Source: Desulfovibrio sp.
GTDB lineage: Bacteria > Desulfobacterota > Desulfovibrionia > Desulfovibrionales > Desulfovibrionaceae
Direction: 5' to 3'
DNA length: 64,000 bases
NCBI RefSeq assembly: GCF_009712225.1
Contig: NZ_WASP01000003.1
Location: 433,700-497,699 of the forward strand
Below, piece after piece: positions 31,414 to 41,463 of the stretch. Positions within the stretch are counted from its first letter, which is position 1; each line of letters begins with the position of its first letter. The translations under genes were made by a program, and so were the position numbers. The notes under the pieces were generated by a model that was not told the origin of the DNA, did no database searches, and worked only from the letters and a program-made list of their open reading frames with translations.

Positions 31414-32238
31414 CTAAAGCCTGTCGCGTATTTCATCGTAGCTTTCACGCAGTTTGACAACCTGCGGTTCGTTCAGGGCTTGCGTGCCGTAACGCGCCAC
31501 TGCGCACATGAACAGCAGGGCTTCTTCTGCATCAGACATGCTGTTGCAGACGATGTCGTAGTATTCGGTCTTGTTGGCGGGGTCTATTTTTTTGGCGCTT
31601 TCTGCCGCCTGCCGAAAGGTTTTGATAAAGACCTCGCACCGCTCGTGGCGGTGTATACGCCGCCCAAAAACCGGCAGCAGCGGTGTTTCGGTCAAGGTTC
31701 CGGCAAGCACCCCTTCCACTTCTCTGACCAGCGCCTGCCCGGCCTCTGAGCTTCGCGCGTTGAGCGCGGGCACGTCACACAGGCATTCGCGCACCACCAA
31801 GCGTACATCAGCTATGGTAAGCCGGTGCTCTCGCGATTTTTTCAGTTCTTCCATCAACAGAAGAAACATGCGCTCCCGGTGGTACACCTGAGCGGCTTTT
31901 TTCTGTTTTTGCAGTTCCTTGCGCTGCTCGCGCATTTCGTCGTTCTGCATCTTGACTGTCACGATGATGCCCGCAAAGGCCAGACCGGAAAACAGCGTGT
32001 TGAGCACGCCAAACGAATCGCCAAACGTACCCGATTTGCTGAAATCATTCACAGTAAGAACAAGCATCAGGGCCGATGCGGCCCAGATAATTGTGACCAG
32101 CAGGGCTGCCTTGAGAAACAGCGACCACGTAACCCTGTCGGGTGTGGATTCTGCCCCGTTGGCATGACCATGCGACCCGTTGGCCGAATTCATTTTTTCG
32201 CTGTCAGCATCCTTAGCGCGCGGAGAGCGTGCCGCCAT
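31414..32238 (-). CDS. putative phage abortive-infection-type (putAbiC-like) membrane protein
   Basis: The protein is 274 residues. Two hydrophobic helices lie at about 41-62 and 78-97. Between and after them is GTFGDSFGVLNTLFSGLAFAGI, then a charged coiled coil (98-120, EMREQRKELQKQKKAAQV). This two-TM plus coiled-coil layout with the Phe-Gly-Asp / Leu-Asn-x-Leu-Phe-Ser-Gly-Leu-Ala-Phe-Ala-Gly signature is what I know from proteins annotated as putative phage abortive infection membrane proteins. The C-terminal part is unlike a known enzyme. GGAGG precedes the start at 32238. A defence role is family inference only; neighbours give no defence island. Confidence 0.62.
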   Translation of the reverse strand: MAARSPRAKDADSEKMNSANGSHGHANGAESTPDRVTWSLFLKAALLVTIIWAASALMLVLTVNDFSKSGTFGDSFGVLNTLFSGLAFAGIIVTVKMQNDEMREQRKELQKQKKAAQVYHRERMFLLLMEELKKSREHRLTIADVRLVVRECLCDVPALNARSSEAGQALVREVEGVLAGTLTETPLLPVFGRRIHRHERCEVFIKTFRQAAESAKKIDPANKTEYYDIVCNSMSDAEEALLFMCAVARYGTQALNEPQVVKLRESYDEIRDRL

Positions 32239-32460
32239 ATGTAATCCTCCATGGTGACTGCGGCGTATGGTAGCGCCACAACCACAACATAGCCTCAAGC
32301 CCCGGCCTGCGCAAACCGGGGGCACAGGTCGGACGCGTTTGCCCCGGGCGCAGCCAGAGATGTTGACGAGCCAGACAGCAGCAGATAAGTGAATATGCTC
32401 CTGTGCAACCTCTTCCGGCCTGCCAAGCGCCTGCCCTTGCGACCGCCCACGGATTCCATC

Positions 32461-32808
32461 ATGCAGATTCCTGTTCCTGTGAGTACTGTAGGATTACTGT
32501 TCTGCTCCAATCTTTTTATGACCTTTGCATGGTACGGCCACCTGCGGTACAGAAGCACGGCCCTGCCCATTGTTATCATCGCAAGCTGGGCCATTGCTTT
32601 CTTTGAATACGTCTTGCAGGTTCCTGCCAACAGGATAGGCTACGGCTATTTTTCTGCCGCAGAACTGAAAACCATTCAGGAAGTTATTTCGCTGACCGTC
32701 TTCATGGGGTTTTCGGCGTTCTGGCTGCATGAACCGCTGAAATGGAACCATCTGGTGGGCTTTGGGCTTATCGTGTTTGCAGCATGGGTTATATTCAAGG
32801 AGTGGTAG
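32461..32808 (+). CDS. DMT family / DUF486 small membrane protein
   Basis: The protein is 115 residues with four hydrophobic helices. The sequence LLFCSNLFMTFAWYGHLRY, then YVLQVPANRIGYGYFSAAELKTIQEVISL and FMGFSAFWLHEPL are characteristic of the DUF486 group in the drug/metabolite transporter superfamily. Substrate is unknown. Earlier in-frame starts (GTG 32389, ATG 32395) would add residues not typical of the family. It ends 4 nt before the next transporter gene. Confidence 0.85.
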   Translation: MQIPVPVSTVGLLFCSNLFMTFAWYGHLRYRSTALPIVIIASWAIAFFEYVLQVPANRIGYGYFSAAELKTIQEVISLTVFMGFSAFWLHEPLKWNHLVGFGLIVFAAWVIFKEW

Positions 32809-32812
32809 CGCG

Positions 32813-33598
32813 ATGGATCTTGATTTCAGCCTGCTCACCTACGCCGTCGGCCTGGCTGCCGCATTTGGCGGCGGATTCATAGATTCCATTGCTGGCGGCG
32901 GCGGCCTTGTGACCATGCCCGCCCTGCTGCTCTGCGGCGTACCGCCGCACCAGTCGCTCGGCACCAACAAGGTCAGCGCCTGCCTTGGAACCTGTGTGGC
33001 CCTTGGCAACTTTGCGCGCAGTAACCTGGTGTTGTGGCGTGTGGCGCTCGCGGGCATCGTTTTTTCGCTTCTGGGATCATGGGCGGGCTCACGTCTGGCC
33101 CTGCTGCTTGACGCGGCGGTGCTGGGCAAAGTGCTGGTTGCCCTGCTGCCCATTGGCATGTGCGCCACACTGCTGCCGAAAAAGGAACACAAGCAAACGC
33201 CCCTGCCGCACTCCGGCCCGCGCTTCTGGATTCCCGTTGCCTTTGTCTGCCTTGTGATGGGCGGATACGACGGCTTTTTTGGCCCCGGTACCGGCAGCTT
33301 TCTGATTCTTGCCTTTCACTGGTTTTTGCGCATGGGACTTATGGAAGCATCGGCCACATCCAAGGTGCTCAACCTTGCCTCAAACTTTGCGGGAGCGGTT
33401 GTTTTCATCCTTAACGGCGTTGTGGTGTGGAGCCTGGCCCTGCCCATGGCGGCGGCCTGCTGTCTCGGCAACTGGCTGGGCAGCCGCATGGCCATACGCA
33501 TCGGGCCCGCGGCGGTGCGCCGGTTTTTGACCGTATCGCTCAGTCTGCTGCTGGTTACCCTGGTGTGGCAGTATTTTCTCGCACCTACCCTGCGCTAG
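32813..33598 (+). CDS. TSUP family (TauE/SafE, YfcA-like) membrane permease
   Basis: The protein is 261 residues with about eight hydrophobic helices. The N-terminal motif GGGFIDSIAGGGGLVTMPALLL and, in the second half, GGYDGFFGPGTGSFLI are the duplicated signatures of sulfite/sulfonate-exporter TSUP proteins. In sulfate reducers these often move sulfur-containing anions. AGGAG precedes the start, 4 nt after the DUF486 stop, so the two are co-transcribed. Confidence 0.9.
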   Translation: MDLDFSLLTYAVGLAAAFGGGFIDSIAGGGGLVTMPALLLCGVPPHQSLGTNKVSACLGTCVALGNFARSNLVLWRVALAGIVFSLLGSWAGSRLALLLDAAVLGKVLVALLPIGMCATLLPKKEHKQTPLPHSGPRFWIPVAFVCLVMGGYDGFFGPGTGSFLILAFHWFLRMGLMEASATSKVLNLASNFAGAVVFILNGVVVWSLALPMAAACCLGNWLGSRMAIRIGPAAVRRFLTVSLSLLLVTLVWQYFLAPTLR

Positions 33599-33630
33599 GT
33601 TGCGGTCCTCACACCCTTTCCATAAAAGCG

Positions 33631-33665
33631 AACTCCCCGGAATGTAACATTCCGGGGAGTTTTTA
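33631..33665. terminator. bidirectional terminator between TSUP and chemoreceptor genes
   Basis: AACTCCCCGGAATGT pairs with ACATTCCGGGGAGTT, followed by T on the plus strand; the minus strand reads into it from the chemoreceptor gene. Confidence 0.88.
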
Positions 33666-33684
33666 TGTATTGGGCAGTTGCGGG

Positions 33685-35778
33685 TTAGCCGCGCTTCATT
33701 TCTGCAATCAGCTCACTCATGCGCTCTGCCTGACGGGCCAGCTCATTCACGGCGCGAGTGGCCTCGCCCATGGCCTGTGCCGTCTGTCCAGACATTTCGT
33801 TGACGCGCACGATAGACTCGTTGATCTCTTCGCTGGCTGCCGACTGCTGTTCACTGGCCGTGGCAATGGCGCGCACCTGATCGGCCGAGGCCTCGACCTT
33901 GCTCACAATTTCCTGCAAGGCATCACCAGACTGTTGAGCCAGATCGGTGGCGGTTTCAACCTCGACGAGGGCCTTTTCCATGGCCTGCACGCTCTGCCCC
34001 GCGCTGCCCTGAATGGCTGCAATGGCATTGCCCACATCGTTGGTGGAGGCCATGGTCTTTTCGGCCAGCTTGCGCACCTCGTCGGCCACCACGGCAAACC
34101 CGCGCCCGGCTTCACCAGCGCGTGCGGCCTCGATGGCAGCGTTGAGGGCCAGCAGGTTGGTCTGGTCGGCGATGTCCGAGATCACGTTCATGATCTGGGT
34201 AATTGCCTGTGCATGCTGGTTGAGCGTGGCCATGTCGTTTTTGAGCGCCATGGAAACCTTGTGCACCTGACCGATGCTCTGCAGGGATTTTTTCACTATG
34301 CCTGCGCCGCTTTCTGCATTGGCGCGGGTTTCGGCAGAAACGGCCGAGGCAGAAGAAGCATTGCGGGCCACTTCCTGCACTGTGGCGTTCATTTCATTCA
34401 TGGCGGTGGCGGCTTCGGCCAGACGCTGTGAAGATTCCAGGGCGCTCCTGTCCGACTGCTCGATCTGCGCCGCAAGCTCGGTCGATGCGGCAGAAATGAC
34501 GCTCACCACTTCTTCCAGCTGGCCAGCGGCGGCAAGCATGCCTTCACGCTTGGCGCTTTCGGCCTGACGGGCGGCTTCTTCCGCTCTGGCGGTGGCTTTT
34601 TCCGCTTCTTCTGTGGCCTGCTGGGCGGCCTGTGTTTTGTTCTCGCTTTCGTTCAGCAGATGCCGGATGCTCTCAACCATGCGGCGCATGCCCGCCGCAA
34701 GCGTGCTGAACTCATCTCCACGCTTTTCGGCAGCGTCAAACAGGGCGCGTTCCTTGTCATTGGTTTGCAGACGCCCGCCAGCAACAGCCTCGGCCACGCC
34801 AGAGATGCCACCAAGCATGCGCACAATGCCATGTGCGGAAATAAAAATCATGGTTCCCACAATAAGAGCGCAAACCAGGGTGAGCAGGCTGGCGTTGGTC
34901 AGCAGATCACTGATAGGCTTGAATATTTCGCCCCGGTCAAACTCCACGCAAATGATCCAGCCTTCGTGGGGCAGCGCCTTGTAATACAGGCCCTTACTTT
35001 CACCCTTGTCATTCACAAAACGGGTGCGGCCATCCTTTTCCTTGAGCAGCTGCGCCACCTGGGGCAGCTTGCTGTCGTCACGACCAAGTGTAGAGCTGTC
35101 TGGATGCAGAACAACGTGCCCGCTCATGTCGTACACATACACCAGGCCCTTTTGGCCAACCTTGATCTTGTCGGTGGTATTTTTGCTCAGAAGCTTGTTG
35201 TCTATGCCTGCTACGAGTACTGCCACTGTTTTGTTGTTCAGTATCAGAGGCATGGAAATAATGGTGGCGAGCTTGCCGGTAGTCGGGCTTTTGAGACCCA
35301 CTACGCTGGGTTGGCCATCCTTGCTTTTCTGAAAATATTCGCGGTCAGAAAAATCGTCGCCGATGAACTTGCTTGGGCCTTGCTGGTCTTCCAGACGGTG
35401 CCCAAGAACCTTGCCGTCAACAGCGATTATTCCTGCATGGTAGACGGTCTCATTGCTGGTTACAAAGGATTCGAGGGCACGGTCTGATCTGGCGAACAGC
35501 GAACCTTCAAATGCCTCTTGTCTGCCCTGCGCGTAGGCCTCTACCTGATCCTTGATGCGCTGGTTTTCGGTCATGGTTTTCAGGCCCTGTTCAAGCCCGC
35601 TAAAAACAGCGTCCAGGCCAATGCTCTGACATTCGAGCAGTGCGCCCATGTCGGTAGCAATCTGCTCCCGCAGCATTTCTTCGGACATCTTGTAGCAAAC
35701 CCCGGCCACAAGCATAAGCCCGACAATAGCGGGAGTCAGGATGGACAATCCCATCCTGGCTAGCAATCCAATTTTCAT
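33685..35778 (-). CDS. methyl-accepting chemotaxis protein (Cache sensor)
   Basis: The protein is 697 residues. TM1 is at about 9-29. A dCache-type periplasmic sensor domain follows, with QSKDGQ-like [21 protein letters not shown] and [18 protein letters not shown]2 lies near 310, then a HAMP domain, and the cytoplasmic signalling domain with the hairpin tip [43 protein letters not shown] in shorter pieces. It senses a small ligand and controls CheA. It is very like the gene at 41464-43557 in length, N-terminus and signalling domain. A sigma-28-type promoter lies upstream at 35887-35913. GGGG precedes the ATG. Confidence 0.92.
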   Translation of the reverse strand: MKIGLLARMGLSILTPAIVGLMLVAGVCYKMSEEMLREQIATDMGALLECQSIGLDAVFSGLEQGLKTMTENQRIKDQVEAYAQGRQEAFEGSLFARSDRALESFVTSNETVYHAGIIAVDGKVLGHRLEDQQGPSKFIGDDFSDREYFQKSKDGQPSVVGLKSPTTGKLATIISMPLILNNKTVAVLVAGIDNKLLSKNTTDKIKVGQKGLVYVYDMSGHVVLHPDSSTLGRDDSKLPQVAQLLKEKDGRTRFVNDKGESKGLYYKALPHEGWIICVEFDRGEIFKPISDLLTNASLLTLVCALIVGTMIFISAHGIVRMLGGISGVAEAVAGGRLQTNDKERALFDAAEKRGDEFSTLAAGMRRMVESIRHLLNESENKTQAAQQATEEAEKATARAEEAARQAESAKREGMLAAAGQLEEVVSVISAASTELAAQIEQSDRSALESSQRLAEAATAMNEMNATVQEVARNASSASAVSAETRANAESGAGIVKKSLQSIGQVHKVSMALKNDMATLNQHAQAITQIMNVISDIADQTNLLALNAAIEAARAGEAGRGFAVVADEVRKLAEKTMASTNDVGNAIAAIQGSAGQSVQAMEKALVEVETATDLAQQSGDALQEIVSKVEASADQVRAIATASEQQSAASEEINESIVRVNEMSGQTAQAMGEATRAVNELARQAERMSELIAEMKRG

Positions 35779-35886
35779 CACAACCCCTTTTGTGCGGCGT
35801 CAACGCACGTATGCTCTAAAGCTCTTCCCCTTTTGAAAATATAAACAACTTCAGCAGGCTCTGCGGACTCTACTGATCCGCCTACT

Positions 35887-35913
35887 TTATCGGCAGACAT
35901 TCAGACTTCTATA
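35887..35913 (-). promoter_or_regulatory. sigma-28 (flagellar) promoter of chemoreceptor gene
   Basis: On the minus strand TATA (35913-35910), 15 nt, then GCCGATAA (35894-35887). The -10 is a perfect match to the FliA consensus; the -35 has TATA rather than TAAA. It is about 109 nt before the start codon. The rest of the 325-bp gap to 36103 is AT-rich with no gene seen. Confidence 0.7.
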
Positions 35914-36102
35914 TATCAATTATACTTATTTTCACAAGTCATTAATAGAAAGATACTAGGAATACTTATCATATGATTTCAGTATGGTGTGCCCATTCCA
36001 TGCCCATCAGCGCTTCTGATATCAGATATCCATGCAAAAAGATGTACGATTCGATGCCATTATGGAACCCCATACAAATCCGTATACATGAATATGCAGC
36101 CC

Positions 36103-36744
36103 TTATGACTTTGCGGCGGGATCATTTAAATCTGGCAGAGCTCCGCCTGCCACGGCCCACAAATACAGGCTGGCCACAGAACCATAGGGGCTGAAACGAC
36201 GCCGGTACATCTCAAACCGCTCGCGGCTCACAACCTTGTGACGGTAGACCATGCGCAGGCCCCTGATAATGGCCAGATCACCAAAACTGAAAACATCTGG
36301 ACGCTGAAGAGAAAAAAGCATGAGCATTTCCGCCGTCCAGACCCCAACCCCATCAAGTTTGCACAGCGCCATACTTACGCTCCCGTCGTCCATGTGCCGC
36401 AGGGTCTCCACATCCAGCTCGCCCTGCAACACCTTGCGGGCAGCACCCTTCATGTAGCCCACCTTGCGGAAGGAAAGCCCCAGCCGCTGCAGGGCTTCTG
36501 TCTCCATGCCGTCCACGGTAGCGGGGGTAACCCGGCCAAGGGCCTGCACCAGACGCCCCCAGATCGTTTGTTGAGCCTTGGTGGCTATCTGCTGCCCCAC
36601 TATGGAGTGCATGAGGGCATCAAACAGGTCTGGTCGAACCTCGCGCCTGATGGGGCCGATGCGCTCAATCACGCTGGCCAGGCGCTTGTCCTTGCGGGCA
36701 AGGTAGTCGGTTTCCTTAGCTCCGTAGGCAAAATACTGGGGCAT
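36103..36744 (-). CDS. DNA-3-methyladenine glycosylase, AlkA-type
   Basis: The protein is 213 residues. It carries the helix-hairpin-helix region (127-138, LCKLDGVGVWTA) and the catalytic Asp of HhH-GPD enzymes (D156 in SFGDLAI). The family-typical FDALMHSIVGQQIATKAQQTI begins near 41. It removes alkylated purines in base excision repair. GGAGG precedes the start. It is a single gene. Confidence 0.9.
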   Translation of the reverse strand: MPQYFAYGAKETDYLARKDKRLASVIERIGPIRREVRPDLFDALMHSIVGQQIATKAQQTIWGRLVQALGRVTPATVDGMETEALQRLGLSFRKVGYMKGAARKVLQGELDVETLRHMDDGSVSMALCKLDGVGVWTAEMLMLFSLQRPDVFSFGDLAIIRGLRMVYRHKVVSRERFEMYRRRFSPYGSVASLYLWAVAGGALPDLNDPAAKS

Positions 36745-36796
36745 GAGGCCTCCTTCACAAAAGATTCAGCTGTAACCCTAGCGCAGAGCTGGCAAT

Positions 36797-36817
36797 AAAA
36801 AAAGCCGCTGACGCGGC
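36797..36817 (-). terminator. second terminator after PFL gene
   Basis: GCCGC pairs with GCGGC over a 4-nt loop, with seven T on the minus strand immediately after. Confidence 0.55.
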
Positions 36818-36828
36818 GTGGCAGACAT

Positions 36829-36863
36829 AAAAAACGGCGCGAAACCCAAAGGATTTCGCGCCG
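36829..36863 (-). terminator. terminator of the ACT-PFL operon
   Basis: CGGCGCGAAA pairs with TTTCGCGCCG (10 bp); the minus strand continues with TTTTTT. Confidence 0.88.
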
Positions 36864-36882
36864 CAAAGTGGTGCAGTAAGGA

Positions 36883-38268
36883 CTAGTTCTTGAGGCTGTG
36901 GATGGGGGCAGGAATGCGCCCGCCAAGCCCGATGAAGTCGGTCGCATCGCCCTTGGGCACGGCCATAATGGCCGCCTTGCCCAGCAGGCCGCCAAAAGAA
37001 ACCTCTTCGCCCACGCCCTTGCCGGGAACGGGAATGAGGCGCACGGCCGTGGTCTTGGTATTGATGACGCCAATGGCCATTTCGTCGGCAATGATGCCAG
37101 AGATGGTCGAAGCGGGCGTATCGCCGGGAATGGCTATCATGTCCAGGCCCACGGAGCACACGCTGGTCATGGCTTCGAGCTTTTCAAGGCTGAGCAGACC
37201 AGAGGTGGCGGCAGCCTCGATGCTGGAGTCTTCCGACACCGGAATGAACGCGCCGGAAAGGCCGCCCACAGAGGAAGAAGCAAAGGCACCGCCCTTCTTG
37301 ACGGCATCGTTCAGCATGGCCAGCACGGCCGTAGTGCCGGGTGCGCCGATGCTCGAAAGGCCCATGCTCTGGAAAATTTCGCCCACAGAGTCGCCAACCG
37401 CGGGGGTGGGTGCCAGCGAGAGGTCGGCCACGCCAAAGGGCAGACCCAGACGGGTGGCAACTTCGGTACCGATCATTTCGCCCACGCGCGTAACCTTGTA
37501 GGCGGTACGCTTGATCACTTCGGCCATGTCCAGCAGGGTCAGAGGGCCGCCCTTGCCGTTGTGACCAGCCTCGCGGGCGCGGTCCAGGGCTTTTTTGACC
37601 ACACCGGGGCCGGAAACGCCCACGTTGATGACCACATCGGGCTCGCCAACGCCAAGATAGGCGCCAGCCATGAAAGGAACATCCTGCGGAATGTTGGCAA
37701 AAACTACCAGCTTGGCGCAGCCAAGACCGCCACGGTCGGCGGTGGCATCGGCAACCTTGAGGATCTGCTGACCCATCAGGGCCACGGCGTCCATGTTGAT
37801 GCCGCTGCGCGACGAGGCAACGTTGATGGAGGAGCAGATGCGGTCGGTTTCGGCCAGAGCCTGGGGCAATGCTTCAATAAGGGCGCGGTCGCCGTTGGCA
37901 AAGCCCTTTTCGACCAGGGCAGAAAAACCGCCCAGAAAATCGACGCCCGCTTCCTTGGCGGCTTCGTCAAGGGCCTTGCACACGCGCACCATGCCGTCGG
38001 GACCAAAGGGAGCGCCCACCACGGCAATGGGGCTGACGCTGATGCGCTTGTTCACCACGGGGATGCCGTACTTGTCGCCCACTTCGTTGCAGACGCGCAC
38101 GAGCTGCGAGGCGTAACGGTTCAGCTTGGCCTTGACGTTGGCGGTAAAAAGCTCGAGGTCGTGGCTTACGCAGTCAAACAGGCTCACGCCGAGGGTGACG
38201 GTGCGCACGTCAAGATGCTCGTTGCGGAGCATGTTCAACGTGCTGATAACTTCGCGTTCTGAAAGCAT
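36883..38268 (-). CDS. PFL family protein (DUF711/UPF0210)
   Basis: The protein is 461 residues, full length for the family. It has the recurrent segments [62 protein letters not shown], and [26 protein letters not shown]. Family members resemble pyruvate formate-lyase in fold but have no proven activity. It lies downstream of an ACT protein (gap 205 nt), the arrangement seen in many bacteria, which suggests the ACT protein controls or senses for it. AGGA precedes the start. Confidence 0.9.
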   Translation of the reverse strand: MLSEREVISTLNMLRNEHLDVRTVTLGVSLFDCVSHDLELFTANVKAKLNRYASQLVRVCNEVGDKYGIPVVNKRISVSPIAVVGAPFGPDGMVRVCKALDEAAKEAGVDFLGGFSALVEKGFANGDRALIEALPQALAETDRICSSINVASSRSGINMDAVALMGQQILKVADATADRGGLGCAKLVVFANIPQDVPFMAGAYLGVGEPDVVINVGVSGPGVVKKALDRAREAGHNGKGGPLTLLDMAEVIKRTAYKVTRVGEMIGTEVATRLGLPFGVADLSLAPTPAVGDSVGEIFQSMGLSSIGAPGTTAVLAMLNDAVKKGGAFASSSVGGLSGAFIPVSEDSSIEAAATSGLLSLEKLEAMTSVCSVGLDMIAIPGDTPASTISGIIADEMAIGVINTKTTAVRLIPVPGKGVGEEVSFGGLLGKAAIMAVPKGDATDFIGLGGRIPAPIHSLKN

Positions 38269-38473
38269 GGAGGTCTTCCTGTATTTTCGGTCAGCTGCGG
38301 TCGCATGGCTGCGCTGTCCGGAAGGCGGTTTGTTCCCCGGCGCAATGACTGCGGCCAGGAATTGTGCATCTGGTCAAACCCGGTACGGCTGGTGCTCGAC
38401 CCAACCGGGCTGTTGCCGCTGCGGCACATCGGTTCCGCGTTGCGCTGGTTGGTGCTGCCGCTACGGTATGTTC

Positions 38474-39034
38474 CTAAAAGGAATTGACCCGGTGCACGGC
38501 CTCAAAAATGTCGCGGTGCTGGGCGCTCACGCGCAGGCCGCTCTTCTGGCCTTCGCAATCAAGTTCGCGGCGCAAACGGCCCATGTCAACGCTGTTGGGA
38601 ACCATGACCTCAAAAACAAAAAGCGCATGGTTGGTGCCACCCTCGCCCAGAATGGCCTTGAGGCTTTCGATGTTGACGCCGTGGCGCGCAAAAACGCGGC
38701 TCATGGCGGCGATCAGGCCGGGCTTGTCCGGGCCGTCTGCGGTAACCACAAAGGGTTCGCAGTGCAGGTCTGTGCCCCACTGGCCCTTGATGGCGGGGCG
38801 CACCAGAACGGAAAGATCCACCTTGGAGGCTTCAAGACCGGCGCTCAGCTTGGCGCGCAGACTTTCGGCATCGGTTTCGGGGGCGGCAACCACAAATATG
38901 GCCGCAAATTCGCCAGAAAGAATCGTCTGGGTCACTTCCTCGATGTTGCAGCCGCTTTCTTCAAGAATTCGGCTTACAGAGGCCACCACACCGGGGCAGT
39001 CGCGCCCCAGAAAGGAGGCTGTAAATTTTTGCAT
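38474..39034 (-). CDS. double-ACT-domain protein (GcvR-like)
   Basis: The protein is 186 residues. The first ACT domain is at about 1-80 (SFLGRDCPGVVASVSRILEESGCNIEEV) and the second at about 92-175 (VTADGPDKPGLIAAMSRVFARHGVNIESL). This layout is that of glycine-cleavage repressor-like or formyltetrahydrofolate-type ACT regulators that bind amino acids. AAGGA precedes the start. It is upstream of the PFL gene on the same strand. Confidence 0.85.
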   Translation of the reverse strand: MQKFTASFLGRDCPGVVASVSRILEESGCNIEEVTQTILSGEFAAIFVVAAPETDAESLRAKLSAGLEASKVDLSVLVRPAIKGQWGTDLHCEPFVVTADGPDKPGLIAAMSRVFARHGVNIESLKAILGEGGTNHALFVFEVMVPNSVDMGRLRRELDCEGQKSGLRVSAQHRDIFEAVHRVNSF

Positions 39035-39339
39035 GACACTGTCCTTGAAAAAGCCACCAGCAGAATACTGGCGGCGGTTGTATCGTGTAAAAGAATTTTA
39101 TACACGCAAACAGGGCAAAACTTCAAGTGGGCGAAGGAGCAGAATTTGCGCCTGCACTGCGCCTCTGCGGCCAAATAATTGAGATACCTGGGTGGGGTAA
39201 TTTCTGCATTCAGCAAAGAAATGCTCTACGCGTATCTGCAACAGGCCATGTACGTGGCATGAGAGGCAATCTTGACGCCTATGCGCTAATGGCATACCGT
39301 AACGCTCCTTTCAGGTATGGGCCATTCAGGAGTCGTTAA
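39035..39339. other. divergent intergenic region
   Basis: These 305 bp lie between the ACT gene (minus) and lysS (plus). A weak sigma-70 candidate for lysS is TTGACG at 39272-39277 with TACCGT 17 nt on. No RNA gene or T-box was seen. The rest shows nothing I can support. Confidence 0.35.
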
Positions 39340-40926
39340 GTGGATAATCGGGAAAAGAAAAACAGCAAGCCTGCCGTCAAGTTGGGTACAAAGTCGCAGC
39401 ATGCGGGCTATTTTATGCCCATGCTGGAAAGTTTCGCCGCGCGCGAAGGTCTCAACGAAGTTGTAAAAAACCGCGTTGTCAAATCGTGCGATCTTTTGGA
39501 CGCGGGCGTACCGCTTTTTCCCAACGACTTCCGCAAGGAACACGACGTCGCCTGGGTGCTGGACAAATTTGGCGAGCTTGAAGGCGAAGCCCTGGACAGC
39601 CAGGAAGACGTCTTCGCCATCGCGGGCCGCATAGTCTCCCTGCGTTCGTTCGGCAAGGTGGCCTTCTTCCATATTATGGACCAGAGTGGCCGCATCCAGT
39701 GCTATGCCTCGCGCGAGCACATGGACGAAGCCGGCTACATGGTGGTCAAAAAGCTCGATATCGGCGACATCGTGGGCGTTTCAGGCCACCTGTTCCGCAC
39801 CAAGACGGGCGAACTCACCATTGCCTGCTGCAAAATCAAGCTAATTACGCGCTCCATGCGCCCCCTGCCCGAAAAATACCACGGGCTTACAGACATGGAA
39901 ACGCGCTACCGCCAGCGCTACGTTGACCTTATCGTCACGCCCCGCGCGCGCGAAATTTTCTTTAAGCGCAGCCTGATCGTGCGCGAGTTTCGCCGTTTTA
40001 TGGAAGACCACGGATTCATGGAAGTGGAAACACCCATGATGCAGCCCCTTGCGGGCGGCGCTGCGGCCAAGCCCTTTAAAACGCACCACAACGCGCTTGA
40101 TCTGCCCCTGTTTTTGCGCATTGCGCCAGAGCTGTACCTCAAGCGCCTGCTTGTGGGCGGCTTTGAAAAGGTGTTTGAGCTCAACCGCAACTTCCGCAAC
40201 GAAGGTATCGACACGCGCCACAACCCTGAATTCACCATGTGTGAATTTTACTGGGCCTACGCCACGTTTGAAGACCTCATGGACTTTACGGAACAGCTTT
40301 TTGCCCACATTGCCATGGCTGCCTGCGGCACCACCGTTGTGCCTTATCAGGGCGAGATGATTGACCTCACGCCCGGCAAGTGGACACGACTCAGCTTTTA
40401 CGATTCGCTTACTCAGATCGGTGGGCACTCGCCGGAATTTTATAATGACTATGGCAAGGTCAAGGCCTACATCCGCTCGCGCGGTGAAAAGGCCGCCGAC
40501 AGCGAAAGCCTGCAAAAGCTGCACGCCAAACTTTTTGATCTGGATGTGGAAGGCAAGCTTGTTCAGCCCCATTTTATTTATCACTACCCCACGGAAATTT
40601 CGCCGCTCTCGCGCCGTAACGACGAGCACCCCGAACTGACCGACCGCTTTGAGCTGTTTATGACGGGTCGCGAACTTTCCAATGCTTTTTCTGAGCTCAA
40701 CGACCCTGTTGACCAGCGTCTGCGCTTTGAAGACCAGGTGCGTGAACGCGATGCTGGCGACGACGAAGCCCACAGCATGGACCAGGACTACCTGCGCGCC
40801 CTCGAATACGGCATGCCCCCGGCAGCAGGCCAGGGCATTGGCATCGACCGACTGGTGATGCTGCTGACCGACTGCGCTTCCATCCGCGAGGTCATTCTCT
40901 TCCCGCTGTTGCGGCCTGAGGTATAG
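39340..40926 (+). CDS. lysS: lysyl-tRNA synthetase, class II
   Basis: The protein is 528 residues, close to the 490-520 usual for LysS; about 40 extra residues are at the N-terminus. It starts with GTG, with CAGGAG upstream. The OB-fold part (FAIAGRIVSLRSFGKVAFFHI) precedes the class II core: motif 2 region FELNRNFRNEGIDTRHNPEFTMCEFYWAY, and motif 3 GIGIDRLVMLLTD. It charges tRNA-Lys. It is a single gene with a strong terminator. Confidence 0.95.
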   Translation: MDNREKKNSKPAVKLGTKSQHAGYFMPMLESFAAREGLNEVVKNRVVKSCDLLDAGVPLFPNDFRKEHDVAWVLDKFGELEGEALDSQEDVFAIAGRIVSLRSFGKVAFFHIMDQSGRIQCYASREHMDEAGYMVVKKLDIGDIVGVSGHLFRTKTGELTIACCKIKLITRSMRPLPEKYHGLTDMETRYRQRYVDLIVTPRAREIFFKRSLIVREFRRFMEDHGFMEVETPMMQPLAGGAAAKPFKTHHNALDLPLFLRIAPELYLKRLLVGGFEKVFELNRNFRNEGIDTRHNPEFTMCEFYWAYATFEDLMDFTEQLFAHIAMAACGTTVVPYQGEMIDLTPGKWTRLSFYDSLTQIGGHSPEFYNDYGKVKAYIRSRGEKAADSESLQKLHAKLFDLDVEGKLVQPHFIYHYPTEISPLSRRNDEHPELTDRFELFMTGRELSNAFSELNDPVDQRLRFEDQVRERDAGDDEAHSMDQDYLRALEYGMPPAAGQGIGIDRLVMLLTDCASIREVILFPLLRPEV

Positions 40927-40969
40927 CCACAGTCGGCAATATACAGCCACCCGCGAGTTACAATAACAC

Positions 40970-41004
40970 AAGAAGCGCTGCCCTGGGGCAGCGCTTCTTT
41001 TTTT
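40970..41004 (+). terminator. terminator of lysS
   Basis: AAGAAGCGCTGCC pairs with GGCAGCGCTTCTT over a 4-nt loop and is followed by T to 41004. Confidence 0.92.
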
Positions 41005-41463
41005 AAACAGCAACTATGATTTAAATTGCACGCACATTCAAATCAACACACATAGTTATGGCGTATCAAGGTTTATATTTTACGCTATTGCAAACAACAT
41101 AACTTTATTTCAATATATATTTCTCACAAATCTAGCATATATTTAATTTTAAGCAGTTGTATTTTTAAATTATCAACAAAAAACTACAAAAATCTATTTA
41201 CTATTTTGGATTAAGTATTCCTTACAAGCCAGCAGATTTCATAATCCAACAATTTCCGGTTGCATTTTTACACTACCTTGTTAAACAAAAATTTCTTTGC
41301 GATATGTAAAAAAACACCTAACATTAAAACAAATTCTGCCAAATGGCATATACTGTTACCAGCTTTTGCCGATAACACTACATGACCTGATAAGAATAAA
41401 TAATACTTAGCTTACTTTAACGCTCTGATCGCATTGGAACATGGGGAACGCGAGGAGGTCTTT
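41005..41463. other. AT-rich leader of the second chemoreceptor gene
   Basis: About 460 bp, far richer in A and T than the flanking genes, with no supportable gene. It holds the sigma-28 promoter at 41349-41375. The function of the remaining upstream part is unknown. Confidence 0.6.
41349..41375 (+). promoter_or_regulatory. sigma-28 (flagellar) promoter of chemoreceptor gene
   Basis: TATA (41349-41352), 15 nt, then GCCGATAA (41368-41375), 88 nt before the start codon. This is the same element and spacing as in front of the other chemoreceptor gene. Confidence 0.72.

Noticed and set aside
36898..38262. A 454-codon frame opposite the PFL gene
   Set aside because: The PFL protein on the other strand has strong family signatures; this frame has none.
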